Virus record (IMG/VR): IMGVR_UViG_3300010430_003072
Coordinates: 1-26,543 of that record
Length of the DNA: 26,543 nucleotides
Source of the DNA: a virus
Strand: one strand, 5' to 3'
The translations under genes and the position numbers were made by a program. Shown piece after piece: positions 7,628-14,501 of this stretch; the first letter of the stretch is position 1; each line of letters opens with the position of its first letter. A model generated the notes under the pieces. It saw nothing but the letters and a program-made list of their open reading frames with translations, was not told the origin of the DNA and did not search any database.

Positions 7628-10600
7628 GCAAGCGCATCAAGCCGCTCTACGGCCAAGAGAGAGAACCTGGTCCCGATTGGGAGCAGGAGCTTGCCGCCGC
7701 TACCTCCGTCGAAGAGGTCAACGAGATCACTGCACGCTATGTGTTCGACAAGTCTGCTCCCGTCTCCGAAGCGTTCGGCGACAACCGGAAACGCAAACTG
7801 AAGCAGATCAAAGGGCTGAAGCGTTCCCGCAGCTACGACGACCCTCGCCCCGCCATTGCCTCGAAGAAGAAGCGTCGGCGAAAGAAGCGGAGATCCGAGC
7901 GCCCGACCCTGAGCGCAGCGAAGAAGCCGACAGCGAAACATCCCGGGAACCACAGGGAAGAGTCTCACGGCAACTGGTCACAGGGCCGCAAACCTGAGAT
8001 CCGTAAGCCTCGCAAACCGGTCAACCCGAACAAGCCGTCCCCGTCCTCCCAGAAACAGAAAGCTCCGGTCGACCCGAAGCTGAAGACCACTGACGACGCT
8101 GCCGACTCCGACAAGGAACTCGGCACCAAGGAGAACCCGATCGTCACCGACGATGTGAACGAAGCGATCGCTCTCCTCGCCGAAGGCAAATATGTCGAAC
8201 TGAACCAGCCGGACGAAGTCTCGACCCTCCTCGACAAGATGTCGGAGTATGCCCAGGAGGCCCAGGAGGCTGGGAACAAGGCCGAGGACATCGACCTGTG
8301 TCGCCTCACTGTGGCAGGCACCAACATCTTCTGCGTCCAGAACGTCGGTGTCGAACGTATCAACATGCCGCAGTTCTCAGGCAAAGCCGCCGAGGGTTCC
8401 CGGGCCTACGAGATCGGTGGGCGAACAGGTGAAGCGAACGTGTCCGGCCACTTCGTCAACCACCTCAAATCTCAGGGCATCGCCGTCACCGAGGAGATGG
8501 CCCCCGCCTCGCACCTGAGAGCCTCACAGAACCAACTGATCGGGACCAAGGTCGGTGGGATTATGGACGCCATGAACGAAGGTAAGCTCGAACAGACCCC
8601 GATCTTCGTGTCCCGAGACAACTACGTCATCGACGGCCATCACCGTTGGGCGGCGAACGTCGGCATCGATTTCGCAGACAACAAGGCCGGGGACTACGAC
8701 ATCCCGGTGATCAGGTTGGATGTGGGGATTCTCGAAGCGTTGGACATGGCGAACGAGTTTGCGACCGGGGTCGGGATCTTGCCGAAGGGTGCCCCCGGGG
8801 TGGAGGAGCGCAGCATCGTCAAGCACGCTGACCACAAACAGGAAGATCATGGGAACTGGGCCAGCGGAGCGAAGGTACCTGACGAGCCAGCGAAGGTGAC
8901 GTTTCACCGGTACGGTAGAGCGACGAAAATTGCGTCAGGGGAGACCCGTGGGGGGCGCTATGGCGACCTGTCCGGTCAGGACTATTGGGCTGAGGTGAAC
9001 GGTCGTCGGTGGGAGATTGAATCTTCCTCAAGCCGGGGCGGTGGCGGTAGGCGTCTCTGGATGGCGAACACCGGAAGTATTGAAGGCAACGACTATGACG
9101 TTGTCATCGGGTGGGGTAGGAAAGACCTGGTCGAGAAGATCCGGGAATATGGCAGCGGCAAGGGCATCGTCAAGCATTACGGTCCCGGCCCCCATTCGTC
9201 CGGCACCCCCCAGTCAACCCACGGCGCTTGGTCGCGCGGCCTCTCTGCCGATCAGCGTGTGAAGGATCTTGAGGGCGATATCGCCGAGGGCCGCCCGGTC
9301 GGGTTCACGATCCATGTTCCGTCTGGTGCTGAGCCGACGAAGGGCTGGTCGGTGGCTCTTGAGGGTCACGAGTCTCGGGTGAAGCTCTCGAAGCTGTCCA
9401 CCTCGTCGGTGCAGGCGTATCGCCAGCAGCATGCCGAGGCGCTCCAGGACCCGTCGACTTCGTGGGGTGCGTGGCTGGAGGGCGGCGACGTGTTCTTCGA
9501 CGTGTCGGTTGTGGAGGACGACCCGGGGGAGGCGATCAAGCTGGCCCGCTCGTCTGACCAGATCGGGATCTTCAACCTGGAGACGGGCGAGACGGTGCGG
9601 CTGGATGACGATGCCAGGATCGCCGAGCTTCTCGGTCCGGCCAGTATCGAGAAGGGTCTGGTCATAGGCTTTACGCCACGTCGCTCAGCGACTAGGGTGA
9701 AGAGCATGAGCGCCAACCCCATCGTCAAGCACGCAGCCACGGGAGCCGGAGGGAACCATCCGTCCGGTAGCCCACAGTCTGTGCATGGCAGTGGCGGTGG
9801 TGGTAAGTACGTCACCAAGGAGATTCGCATCCAACGCTCCGGTGGCGAACGTCCCTGCGTCCATCCGAACTGCGCCACCCTCCACTGGAACCTGAAAGAC
9901 GCCGTCTGGGACCTCGGTGACCACATCGTCCCCGACAACACCTGGGTCGTCCTGGACGCCGACACCGACGAGAACCTCTGGCATCATGGGGCCGGAGTGG
10001 AGGGCATGGACACGAAGCGCGAAGCGATCGAATGGGCGAAGCAGAACTACCCCGACATCCCCATCGACTCGAAGCCCACACCGAAGCCGCCACCGCCCCC
10101 CCCTGAGCCGGTTGACTTCGACAGCATCGGTAACTTCCAGCAGGCGAAGGCAATGGGCATGCTCGCCTCGAAATGGGTATCACTCCCCGAGGAAGAGCAG
10201 CGTCGTCTCTGGGCTGAAGCGAAGATCATGAAGCACTACGGTCCCGGACCCCACCCCGGCACCATGTCCCCACAGGACGTTCACGGTGCTGGCGGCGGCG
10301 GTTCCAGCAGCGACCCGATCGGCGACTCCCCGCAAGAGAACGCATCGGACGCTGTGCTCGGCGAGACCGAGAAACGTCAGAACCTCCCCAGGTGGTTTGA
10401 GGGCGGTACCCCGCCTCCCGGCAGCTATTGGATTGCCGATACCCGCATGGGCGATGTGGAGAAGAAGTTCGGCCAGCTAAACCGGCGTGGCGAGAAGTAT
10501 GGTCTTGAGCCGTTCAAGATGGAGGTCGTCGACCGTCACGAGCAGGTGGTCGCTGATCAGGACATGGGGTGGTCGGGTGAAGGCCAATCTGTCGTAGCCT

Positions 10601-12036
10601 GGTCGCTCGTCCAGGTCAACGGTACGCCACCCTCGTTCGAGGGCTGGGAGTTTGCCGGACGGATCGAGCACCTCCCCACCATGGAATCCGAAGGCGAAGA
10701 CCTGTTCAACATCCTCCACATGCGCCCCGACTTCGAGGGCGATTTCCCCGAGCAGTATCGAAATTCCGGCCCTGACTGCGAGGTCTGCAACCGCAAGGTC
10801 TATCGCAAGGACACGTTCCTTGTCCACAACACCAAGACCGACGAGTGGAAGCAGGTCGGGCGCGACGACCTGACCCTGTTCACCGGAGCGACCAACCCGG
10901 CCGCCTCGAAGTTCTACCTCCAAGTCTTCGACGACCTGGAGGAAAGTGAGTTCTTCGAGCCGTCAGGTTGGGGGAACGCCTACGTCTCCGACACCGGCAC
11001 CTACCTTGCCCGGGTTGCAGCCGAGGTGCGGGAGCATGGCTATGTCTCAGCATCTTCGCTGAAGGACGACTTTGGCAATCGGGTTGATTCGAGTAGCACC
11101 ACCGCTGAGATTGTCTTGGACCGGGAGTACTACAAGACCCAGTATGCCGACAAGACCCCCGAATCCACCCCCGCAGATATACAGCTTGCTGAGGACGCCC
11201 AGGCTTACTATTCGGCGTACGAGACACCGCCCGAGGTTGCTGCCTTCCGGGACTACAAGGCGAAGTATCAGTTTGACGATGACGGGTATTACACGGGTGA
11301 CTACCCGGACATCTACCCGCCAGATCCGATGAGCGATGTCGGGACCTACGGCTGGAAGGAAGGCAACTCCGCTGAGTTGTATTCGCAGCGGGTCGACTTC
11401 TGGAAGAAGAACGTAATGGGGACCCCGCTCGACCCGACCGGTGGGAAGGCCACCATCGAGTTTGAGATATTCGACGGGATCGGTGTAGAGGTGATCCACC
11501 ATTCTCAGTCGCTCACCGAAAAGGGCATGCGCGACCTGTACAAGGCTGAGACGAACGACTCGTTCATGATGAACATGAAGGCCGCCGCCATCACCCCCTT
11601 CACCACACGCTCCAATGCCGGTCTCCAGGCATACGTCGTTCCCGGCTACCAGCGGCACCTCGCCCAGGTGGAACTCGATGCGATCCGGGCAGCGAAGCCG
11701 CAATCCGAGTGGGTGGGTACGGTCGGCGAGCGCCAGCGGTTTGACCTGACGATCTATGAGGTCAAGAACGGTTGGAAGGACTCTGGCTACGGTGAGAAAG
11801 AATGGGTCCTGACCAAGACCACCGACCCCGACGGCAACCTCGTCCACTCATGGTATTCAGGGAAGTTCACGAAAGTCCCAAGCCCCGACCCCGAAGGCTA
11901 CGAGGACAACTGGAAGGCGGGCGATGTCGTCCACGCCGACGCCAAGGTCAAGTCGCACGACGTTGACCAGTACTCCGACGATCAGAAGGTAACCTGGATC
12001 GAGCGGCTCACCAAGGTGGAGGTTGACCAGTCATGA
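7624..12036 (+). CDS. giant modular polyvalent protein with ParB-like and phage/plasmid zinc-binding domains
   Basis: 1470 residues from GTG 7624, chosen because it makes a GTGA overlap and sits about 7 bases after GGAAGGA; ATG 7600 and 7609 are in-frame alternatives. Five linkers (105-121, 400-415, 517-534, 702-722, 870-888) split it. A very basic patch (about 81-92) precedes the first linker. Module 2 is ParB/sulfiredoxin-like: RINMPQ, then a helical S.NQL segment and VIDGHHRWAAN (Asp 337, His 339-340). Modules 3 and 4 are small and unrecognised. Module 5 has C745....C750 and a poly-Pro stretch. The last module (about 890-1470) resembles a large domain widespread in phages and plasmids: DFEGDFPEQYR, C1052..C1055, RKDTFLV, KQVGR. 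The Cys usual after KQVGR is Asp here (R1080-D-D-L). It is probably delivered with DNA; the role is unknown. Confidence 0.7.
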   Translation: MSKRIKPLYGQEREPGPDWEQELAAATSVEEVNEITARYVFDKSAPVSEAFGDNRKRKLKQIKGLKRSRSYDDPRPAIASKKKRRRKKRRSERPTLSAAKKPTAKHPGNHREESHGNWSQGRKPEIRKPRKPVNPNKPSPSSQKQKAPVDPKLKTTDDAADSDKELGTKENPIVTDDVNEAIALLAEGKYVELNQPDEVSTLLDKMSEYAQEAQEAGNKAEDIDLCRLTVAGTNIFCVQNVGVERINMPQFSGKAAEGSRAYEIGGRTGEANVSGHFVNHLKSQGIAVTEEMAPASHLRASQNQLIGTKVGGIMDAMNEGKLEQTPIFVSRDNYVIDGHHRWAANVGIDFADNKAGDYDIPVIRLDVGILEALDMANEFATGVGILPKGAPGVEERSIVKHADHKQEDHGNWASGAKVPDEPAKVTFHRYGRATKIASGETRGGRYGDLSGQDYWAEVNGRRWEIESSSSRGGGGRRLWMANTGSIEGNDYDVVIGWGRKDLVEKIREYGSGKGIVKHYGPGPHSSGTPQSTHGAWSRGLSADQRVKDLEGDIAEGRPVGFTIHVPSGAEPTKGWSVALEGHESRVKLSKLSTSSVQAYRQQHAEALQDPSTSWGAWLEGGDVFFDVSVVEDDPGEAIKLARSSDQIGIFNLETGETVRLDDDARIAELLGPASIEKGLVIGFTPRRSATRVKSMSANPIVKHAATGAGGNHPSGSPQSVHGSGGGGKYVTKEIRIQRSGGERPCVHPNCATLHWNLKDAVWDLGDHIVPDNTWVVLDADTDENLWHHGAGVEGMDTKREAIEWAKQNYPDIPIDSKPTPKPPPPPPEPVDFDSIGNFQQAKAMGMLASKWVSLPEEEQRRLWAEAKIMKHYGPGPHPGTMSPQDVHGAGGGGSSSDPIGDSPQENASDAVLGETEKRQNLPRWFEGGTPPPGSYWIADTRMGDVEKKFGQLNRRGEKYGLEPFKMEVVDRHEQVVADQDMGWSGEGQSVVAWSLVQVNGTPPSFEGWEFAGRIEHLPTMESEGEDLFNILHMRPDFEGDFPEQYRNSGPDCEVCNRKVYRKDTFLVHNTKTDEWKQVGRDDLTLFTGATNPAASKFYLQVFDDLEESEFFEPSGWGNAYVSDTGTYLARVAAEVREHGYVSASSLKDDFGNRVDSSSTTAEIVLDREYYKTQYADKTPESTPADIQLAEDAQAYYSAYETPPEVAAFRDYKAKYQFDDDGYYTGDYPDIYPPDPMSDVGTYGWKEGNSAELYSQRVDFWKKNVMGTPLDPTGGKATIEFEIFDGIGVEVIHHSQSLTEKGMRDLYKAETNDSFMMNMKAAAITPFTTRSNAGLQAYVVPGYQRHLAQVELDAIRAAKPQSEWVGTVGERQRFDLTIYEVKNGWKDSGYGEKEWVLTKTTDPDGNLVHSWYSGKFTKVPSPDPEGYEDNWKAGDVVHADAKVKSHDVDQYSDDQKVTWIERLTKVEVDQS
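7936..7986 (+). repeat. inter-domain His-rich linker copy 7 (HGNW type)
   Basis: Encodes KHPGNHREESHGNWSQG. It follows the basic patch and precedes the ParB-like module. Glu replaces the usual Gln before the HG. Confidence 0.8.
8821..8868 (+). repeat. inter-domain His-rich linker copy 8 (HGNWA type)
   Basis: Encodes KHADHKQEDHGNWASG, nearly the same as copy 3, which lies in a different protein 6 kb upstream. It ends the ParB-like module. Confidence 0.87.
9172..9225 (+). repeat. inter-domain His-rich linker copy 9 (GPGPH type)
   Basis: Encodes KHYGPGPHSSGTPQSTHG, between two small unrecognised modules. Confidence 0.87.
9727..9789 (+). repeat. inter-domain His-rich linker copy 10 (long variant)
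   Basis: Encodes KHAATGAGGNHPSGSP followed by QSVHG, then a Gly-rich stretch. It mixes features of both linker subtypes. Confidence 0.82.
10231..10287 (+). repeat. inter-domain His-rich linker copy 11 (GPGPH type)
   Basis: Encodes KHYGPGPHPGTMSPQDVHG, then Gly/Ser-rich spacer. It precedes the large C-terminal zinc-binding-like module and is the last copy in the window. Confidence 0.87.
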
Positions 12037-12602
12037 AACCGACCTACGTCCAACTCGACACGGACATGACTGACGATGAGGTTGTCGCCGCCATCCGGGA
12101 GGCATCCTCTCAGCCCAAGGTCGCCAAGTCCCTCCTCCGTGACCTTGCCAAGATCGACCCATCGGAGCGTGTCCTGTACCCTCGCCGCTCGATCGCCAAG
12201 ATCGCTGTGTTCCAACCCAACCTCGATATCACCGAGACCGACGCCGACAAGAACCTCGTGTTCGGGTGGGCGTCGATCGCCGTGCAGAAGGACGGCCACC
12301 AACTCTCCGACCTCCAGGGCCACTCGATCGACATCGACGATCTGGAAGACGCCGCCTACAACTTCACCATCGATTACCGCAAGACCGGTGAGATGCATTC
12401 CGGTGAATCTCTCGGCGAGATGGTGGAGTCGTTTGTGGTCACACCGGACAAGCTCGACCAGATGGGTCTCACCTCCGATGCTTTGCCGCTAGGATGGTGG
12501 GTAGGGTTCAAGGTACCTCCCGAAGTGTTCGCTAAGGTGAAGACTGGGAAGTACAAGATGTTCTCAATTCAAGGCAAAGCTACCCTCGAAGCAATCAACT
12601 AG
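12033..12602 (+). CDS. XkdF-like prohead (capsid maturation) serine protease
   Basis: 189 residues, starting in an ATGA overlap. After a short leader the protein shows the XkdF pattern: NLVFGWASIAV, a GHSIDIDDLEDAAY segment, a central His in GEMHSGE (His 122), VESFVVTPDK, LPLGWWVGFKV, and a terminal MFSIQGKA with Ser 178. His 122 and Ser 178 are the expected catalytic residues of this herpes-protease-like fold. The role is to trim scaffold and capsid proteins inside the procapsid before DNA packaging. The length is normal for a free-standing protease. It is placed directly after the linker-containing cargo proteins and before the scaffold-like gene. That makes the scaffold its likely substrate; cutting at the His-rich linkers is possible but unproven. 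Confidence 0.88.
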   Translation: MKPTYVQLDTDMTDDEVVAAIREASSQPKVAKSLLRDLAKIDPSERVLYPRRSIAKIAVFQPNLDITETDADKNLVFGWASIAVQKDGHQLSDLQGHSIDIDDLEDAAYNFTIDYRKTGEMHSGESLGEMVESFVVTPDKLDQMGLTSDALPLGWWVGFKVPPEVFAKVKTGKYKMFSIQGKATLEAIN

Positions 12603-12649
12603 ATATACTCCATACCTGGAGCGCCATCGAGCGCCGACCTCATAGGAGG
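12603..12649 (+). promoter_or_regulatory. leader element A: TATACT box, tandem GAGCGCC repeat, strong ribosome binding site
   Basis: In the 55-base gap before the basic-protein gene there is a TATACT (12604-12609) resembling a -10 box. It is followed by GAGCGCC at 12619-12625 and again at 12629-12635 (period 10), then AGGAGG at 12644-12649. No good -35 box is visible. The same repeat stands before three other starts. Confidence 0.55.
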
Positions 12650-12657
12650 CGACAACG

Positions 12658-12993
12658 ATGGCTGATACCTCAAAGAAGGCTCCCGGCAAGGCTCCGAAGA
12701 AGGCTGCCACAGTATCCGATTATCCGGCAGCGAAGCCCAGGTCGAAGCCCAAGCCCAAGTCGAAACCCAAGCCGACCCTCCCAGAGCTTCGTCGTGCCTG
12801 GGGTGACACTCAAGCCAAGACGCTCGACCGTGAGCGCAACCTATCTCGCGCCAACGCAACGCAATCCTCAGCCTCCGACCGCTCCATCCAGGTCGAGAAG
12901 GCAAAGATCTCCCTCCAGAAGGCTCGGGACGTGGAGGAGAAAGCTCGCTCCCGATTCATCAACCAACAGCGAGAGGAGGCAGCGAGGCGATGA
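12658..12993 (+). CDS. small basic Lys/Pro/Ala-rich protein, possibly scaffold-associated
   Basis: 111 residues with a consensus AGGAGG 8 bases before the ATG. The first 45 residues are rich in Lys, Pro and Ala, with repeats of the KPKSKPK kind, and are probably disordered and nucleic-acid-binding or internal to the head. Residues 55-111 are charged with heptad-like spacing and likely form a helix or coiled coil. No known family is recognised. It sits between the prohead protease and the scaffold-like gene and overlaps the latter by ATGA, so it is probably a minor head or assembly protein. It is the first gene behind leader element A, which suggests high late expression. Confidence 0.7.
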   Translation: MADTSKKAPGKAPKKAATVSDYPAAKPRSKPKPKSKPKPTLPELRRAWGDTQAKTLDRERNLSRANATQSSASDRSIQVEKAKISLQKARDVEEKARSRFINQQREEAARR

Positions 12994-14039
12994 AGAAATT
13001 CAAGCTCCGTCAGCTTCTGATCGACCGAGCGGACCTGGTCGACAAGGGTGCGAACCAGGAAGCGTTCATCGAGCTATTCAAGCGAGACGACACCAAGCCC
13101 AGCGTCCCCGAAGCCCTCGACCGGGCGAGGAAGCGCAAGACAGGAGGTCCCACCGTGGACAAGAAGAAGAAGCGCCCTGCGTTCCTCGACGAGGAGCTTG
13201 AGGGTGAGCCGAAGGAGAAGTCGAAGGATGAAGAGATGACCGACGAGGAGAAGAAGAAGCTCCTCTCGAAGGGCATGTCTGATACCCTCGAAGCCATCAC
13301 GAAGGGTCTCGTCGAAACCGACGTATTCGTCGATGATGCGACTGGTGGCGATCTTCGTGATATGCTACCGCCTGAGACACTCTCCAGTATCGAGGAAGTG
13401 TTGAAGAGCGCCTGGAGCGCCGAGCCAGTAGGAGAAGCTGGTATGAGCGAACCAAGCGCACTCAGCGCAACCGACCTGGAAGAACTGGTGGAGTATGTCG
13501 AGAAGCTCGAAGCTGAGGTCGTAGACCTTACGAAGAGACTCGAAGACGATCCTCTTCCCGAAGAGACCGAGATCACCAAGGCTCTCACTGAGTTGCCTGA
13601 AGATGTAGCCAAGGCCATCGAGGCCGAGCGTACCGAACTCGCTGAGAAGCGGGAAGAGGTAGCCAAGGCCGACATCGAGAAGGCCGACCGGGAGTACGTC
13701 GCCAAGATGGAGGCCCTGCCCGGCATCGTCGATTCCCCCAAGGACTTCGGCCCGGTGCTTCGTCAGGTCGCTGCCTTCGACGCCGATCTCGCCAAGTCCA
13801 TCGAAGCTGTCCTTGAGGCGGCGAACGCTCGCATCGAGAAGGGTGACCTGTTCACCGAGGTGGGCAAAGTCACAACGACAACCGGTGGAGATGCGATGGA
13901 AAAGGCGACAAGCATCGCCAAGTCGATGGTGGAAGCCACCCCAGAACTCAGCCTTGAAGAGGCGCGGTCCCGGGTGTGGGAGACCAACCCGGAGTTGTAC
14001 GCCGAATACAACGCCGAACGAGAAGCCGCCAAGAAGTAG
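12990..14039 (+). CDS. scaffold-like head assembly protein
   Basis: 349 residues, starting in an ATGA overlap with GAGGAGG upstream. The N-terminus has IDRADLVDKGANQEAF followed by LFKRD, close to the E-V-D-x-V-D-x-(G/P)AN...A...L.KR segment at the start of proteins that follow XkdF proteases in many phages. The middle is highly acidic and basic with long helices (LVEYVEKLEAEVVDLTKR and the region after it), as expected for a scaffold. The C-terminus (SIAKSMVEATPELSLEEARSRVW) resembles the P-x-L-(T/S)-x-x-x-A-x-x-x-V-(F/W) tail of the same group. Its place between protease and capsid gene supports the call. Two internal in-frame starts with excellent ribosome binding sites (13155, 13443) suggest nested shorter products. 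Confidence 0.75.
   Translation: MKKFKLRQLLIDRADLVDKGANQEAFIELFKRDDTKPSVPEALDRARKRKTGGPTVDKKKKRPAFLDEELEGEPKEKSKDEEMTDEEKKKLLSKGMSDTLEAITKGLVETDVFVDDATGGDLRDMLPPETLSSIEEVLKSAWSAEPVGEAGMSEPSALSATDLEELVEYVEKLEAEVVDLTKRLEDDPLPEETEITKALTELPEDVAKAIEAERTELAEKREEVAKADIEKADREYVAKMEALPGIVDSPKDFGPVLRQVAAFDADLAKSIEAVLEAANARIEKGDLFTEVGKVTTTTGGDAMEKATSIAKSMVEATPELSLEEARSRVWETNPELYAEYNAEREAAKK
13142..13157 (+). promoter_or_regulatory. internal ribosome binding site and in-frame GTG start inside the scaffold gene
   Basis: AGGAGGT (13142-13148) is a perfect Shine-Dalgarno sequence, followed 6-7 bases later by GTG 13155 in the scaffold frame. Initiation here would give a 294-residue product lacking the GAN...LFKR segment. 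Confidence 0.5.
13406..13445 (+). promoter_or_regulatory. leader element B: tandem GAGCGCC repeat, ribosome binding site and internal ATG inside the scaffold gene
   Basis: GAGCGCC occurs at 13406-13412 and 13415-13421 (period 9), then AGGAG at 13430-13434, then ATG 13443 in the scaffold frame. The product would be the 198-residue helical C-terminal part of the scaffold. The order of parts matches the leaders of the capsid and tail tube genes, although here the element lies in coding sequence. Confidence 0.55.
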
Positions 14040-14066
14040 CGGACGAGACGACAGGAGACAAGAACC

Positions 14067-14441
14067 ATGGCATTCGAGATTCCAGGTCAAATGGTCCCGC
14101 TCGATAGCGGATCAACGGCCGTCAAGCAATTTCTCGCTGTTGGCCTCGACGCATCCGGTGTGATCTTGGCCGCCTCTACGGCGGATACCAAGTTCATCGG
14201 GATCGCCCAGAACGACAACGACAGCACGACAGCAGGTGAGTCGATCAACGTGATGATCAACGGCGTGAGCAAGCTCATCGCCACTGGCACCACGATGTCC
14301 GCAGGCGACGCATTTGCGGTTGCCGCCACCGGGAAGGCCATCCCCCTCGCTGGTAACGCCACCCAGAAGGGCGTCGTGATCAGCGGCACCTCGGGCAGCG
14401 CCGACAGGGTCATGACCGTCCTTATCAACCCGCTCGCCTAG
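14067..14441 (+). CDS. capsid decoration/stabilisation protein (DUF2190-like)
   Basis: 124 residues with CAGGAGA 10 bases before the ATG. The sequence is small, Ala/Gly/Thr-rich and beta-strand-like: GVILAASTADTKFIGIAQ, a GESINVMINGVSKLIA stretch, TMSAGDAFAVAATGKAIP, and a closing DRVMTVLINPLA. This pattern of a GI/GVA segment and a G-x-V-x-V-x-x-x-G-x-x segment followed by a G-D-x-x-x-V...G-x-A turn is that of DUF2190-type proteins, which bind the outside of phage heads as cement proteins. It lies immediately before the major capsid gene, the usual place for such proteins, between scaffold and capsid. A short head fibre is a less likely alternative. Confidence 0.75.
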   Translation: MAFEIPGQMVPLDSGSTAVKQFLAVGLDASGVILAASTADTKFIGIAQNDNDSTTAGESINVMINGVSKLIATGTTMSAGDAFAVAATGKAIPLAGNATQKGVVISGTSGSADRVMTVLINPLA

Positions 14442-14448
14442 AGACAGA

Positions 14449-14497
14449 CATAAGGGAAGCCAGAGCGCCCTTGAGCGTCCGCGCTGAACACAGGAGG
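14449..14497 (+). promoter_or_regulatory. leader element C: tandem GAGCGCC repeat before the major capsid gene
   Basis: In the 60-base gap before the capsid gene, GAGCGCC at 14463-14469 and GAGCGTC at 14473-14479 (period 10, one mismatch) are followed by AGGAGG at 14492-14497 and ATG 14502. A poor -10-like CATAAG lies at 14449-14454. The second unit overlaps a short AGCG/CGCT inverted repeat. Confidence 0.55.
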
Positions 14498-14501
14498 CAA
14501 C

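Noticed and set aside
7897-7917. GAGCGCC followed by GAGCGCA
   Set aside because: The period is 14 instead of 9-10, the second unit has a mismatch, and no ribosome site or start codon follows; chance match in coding sequence.
10094-10103. Run of eight C in the poly-Pro stretch, considered as a frameshift or assembly error
   Set aside because: The reading frame continues through recognisable domains on both sides, so the run is correctly read as given.
13896-14039. Third possible internal start in the scaffold gene (ATG 13896 after GGTGGAG)
   Set aside because: The spacing is only five bases and the match is weak; the product would be 47 residues. It is not supported as strongly as 13155 and 13443.
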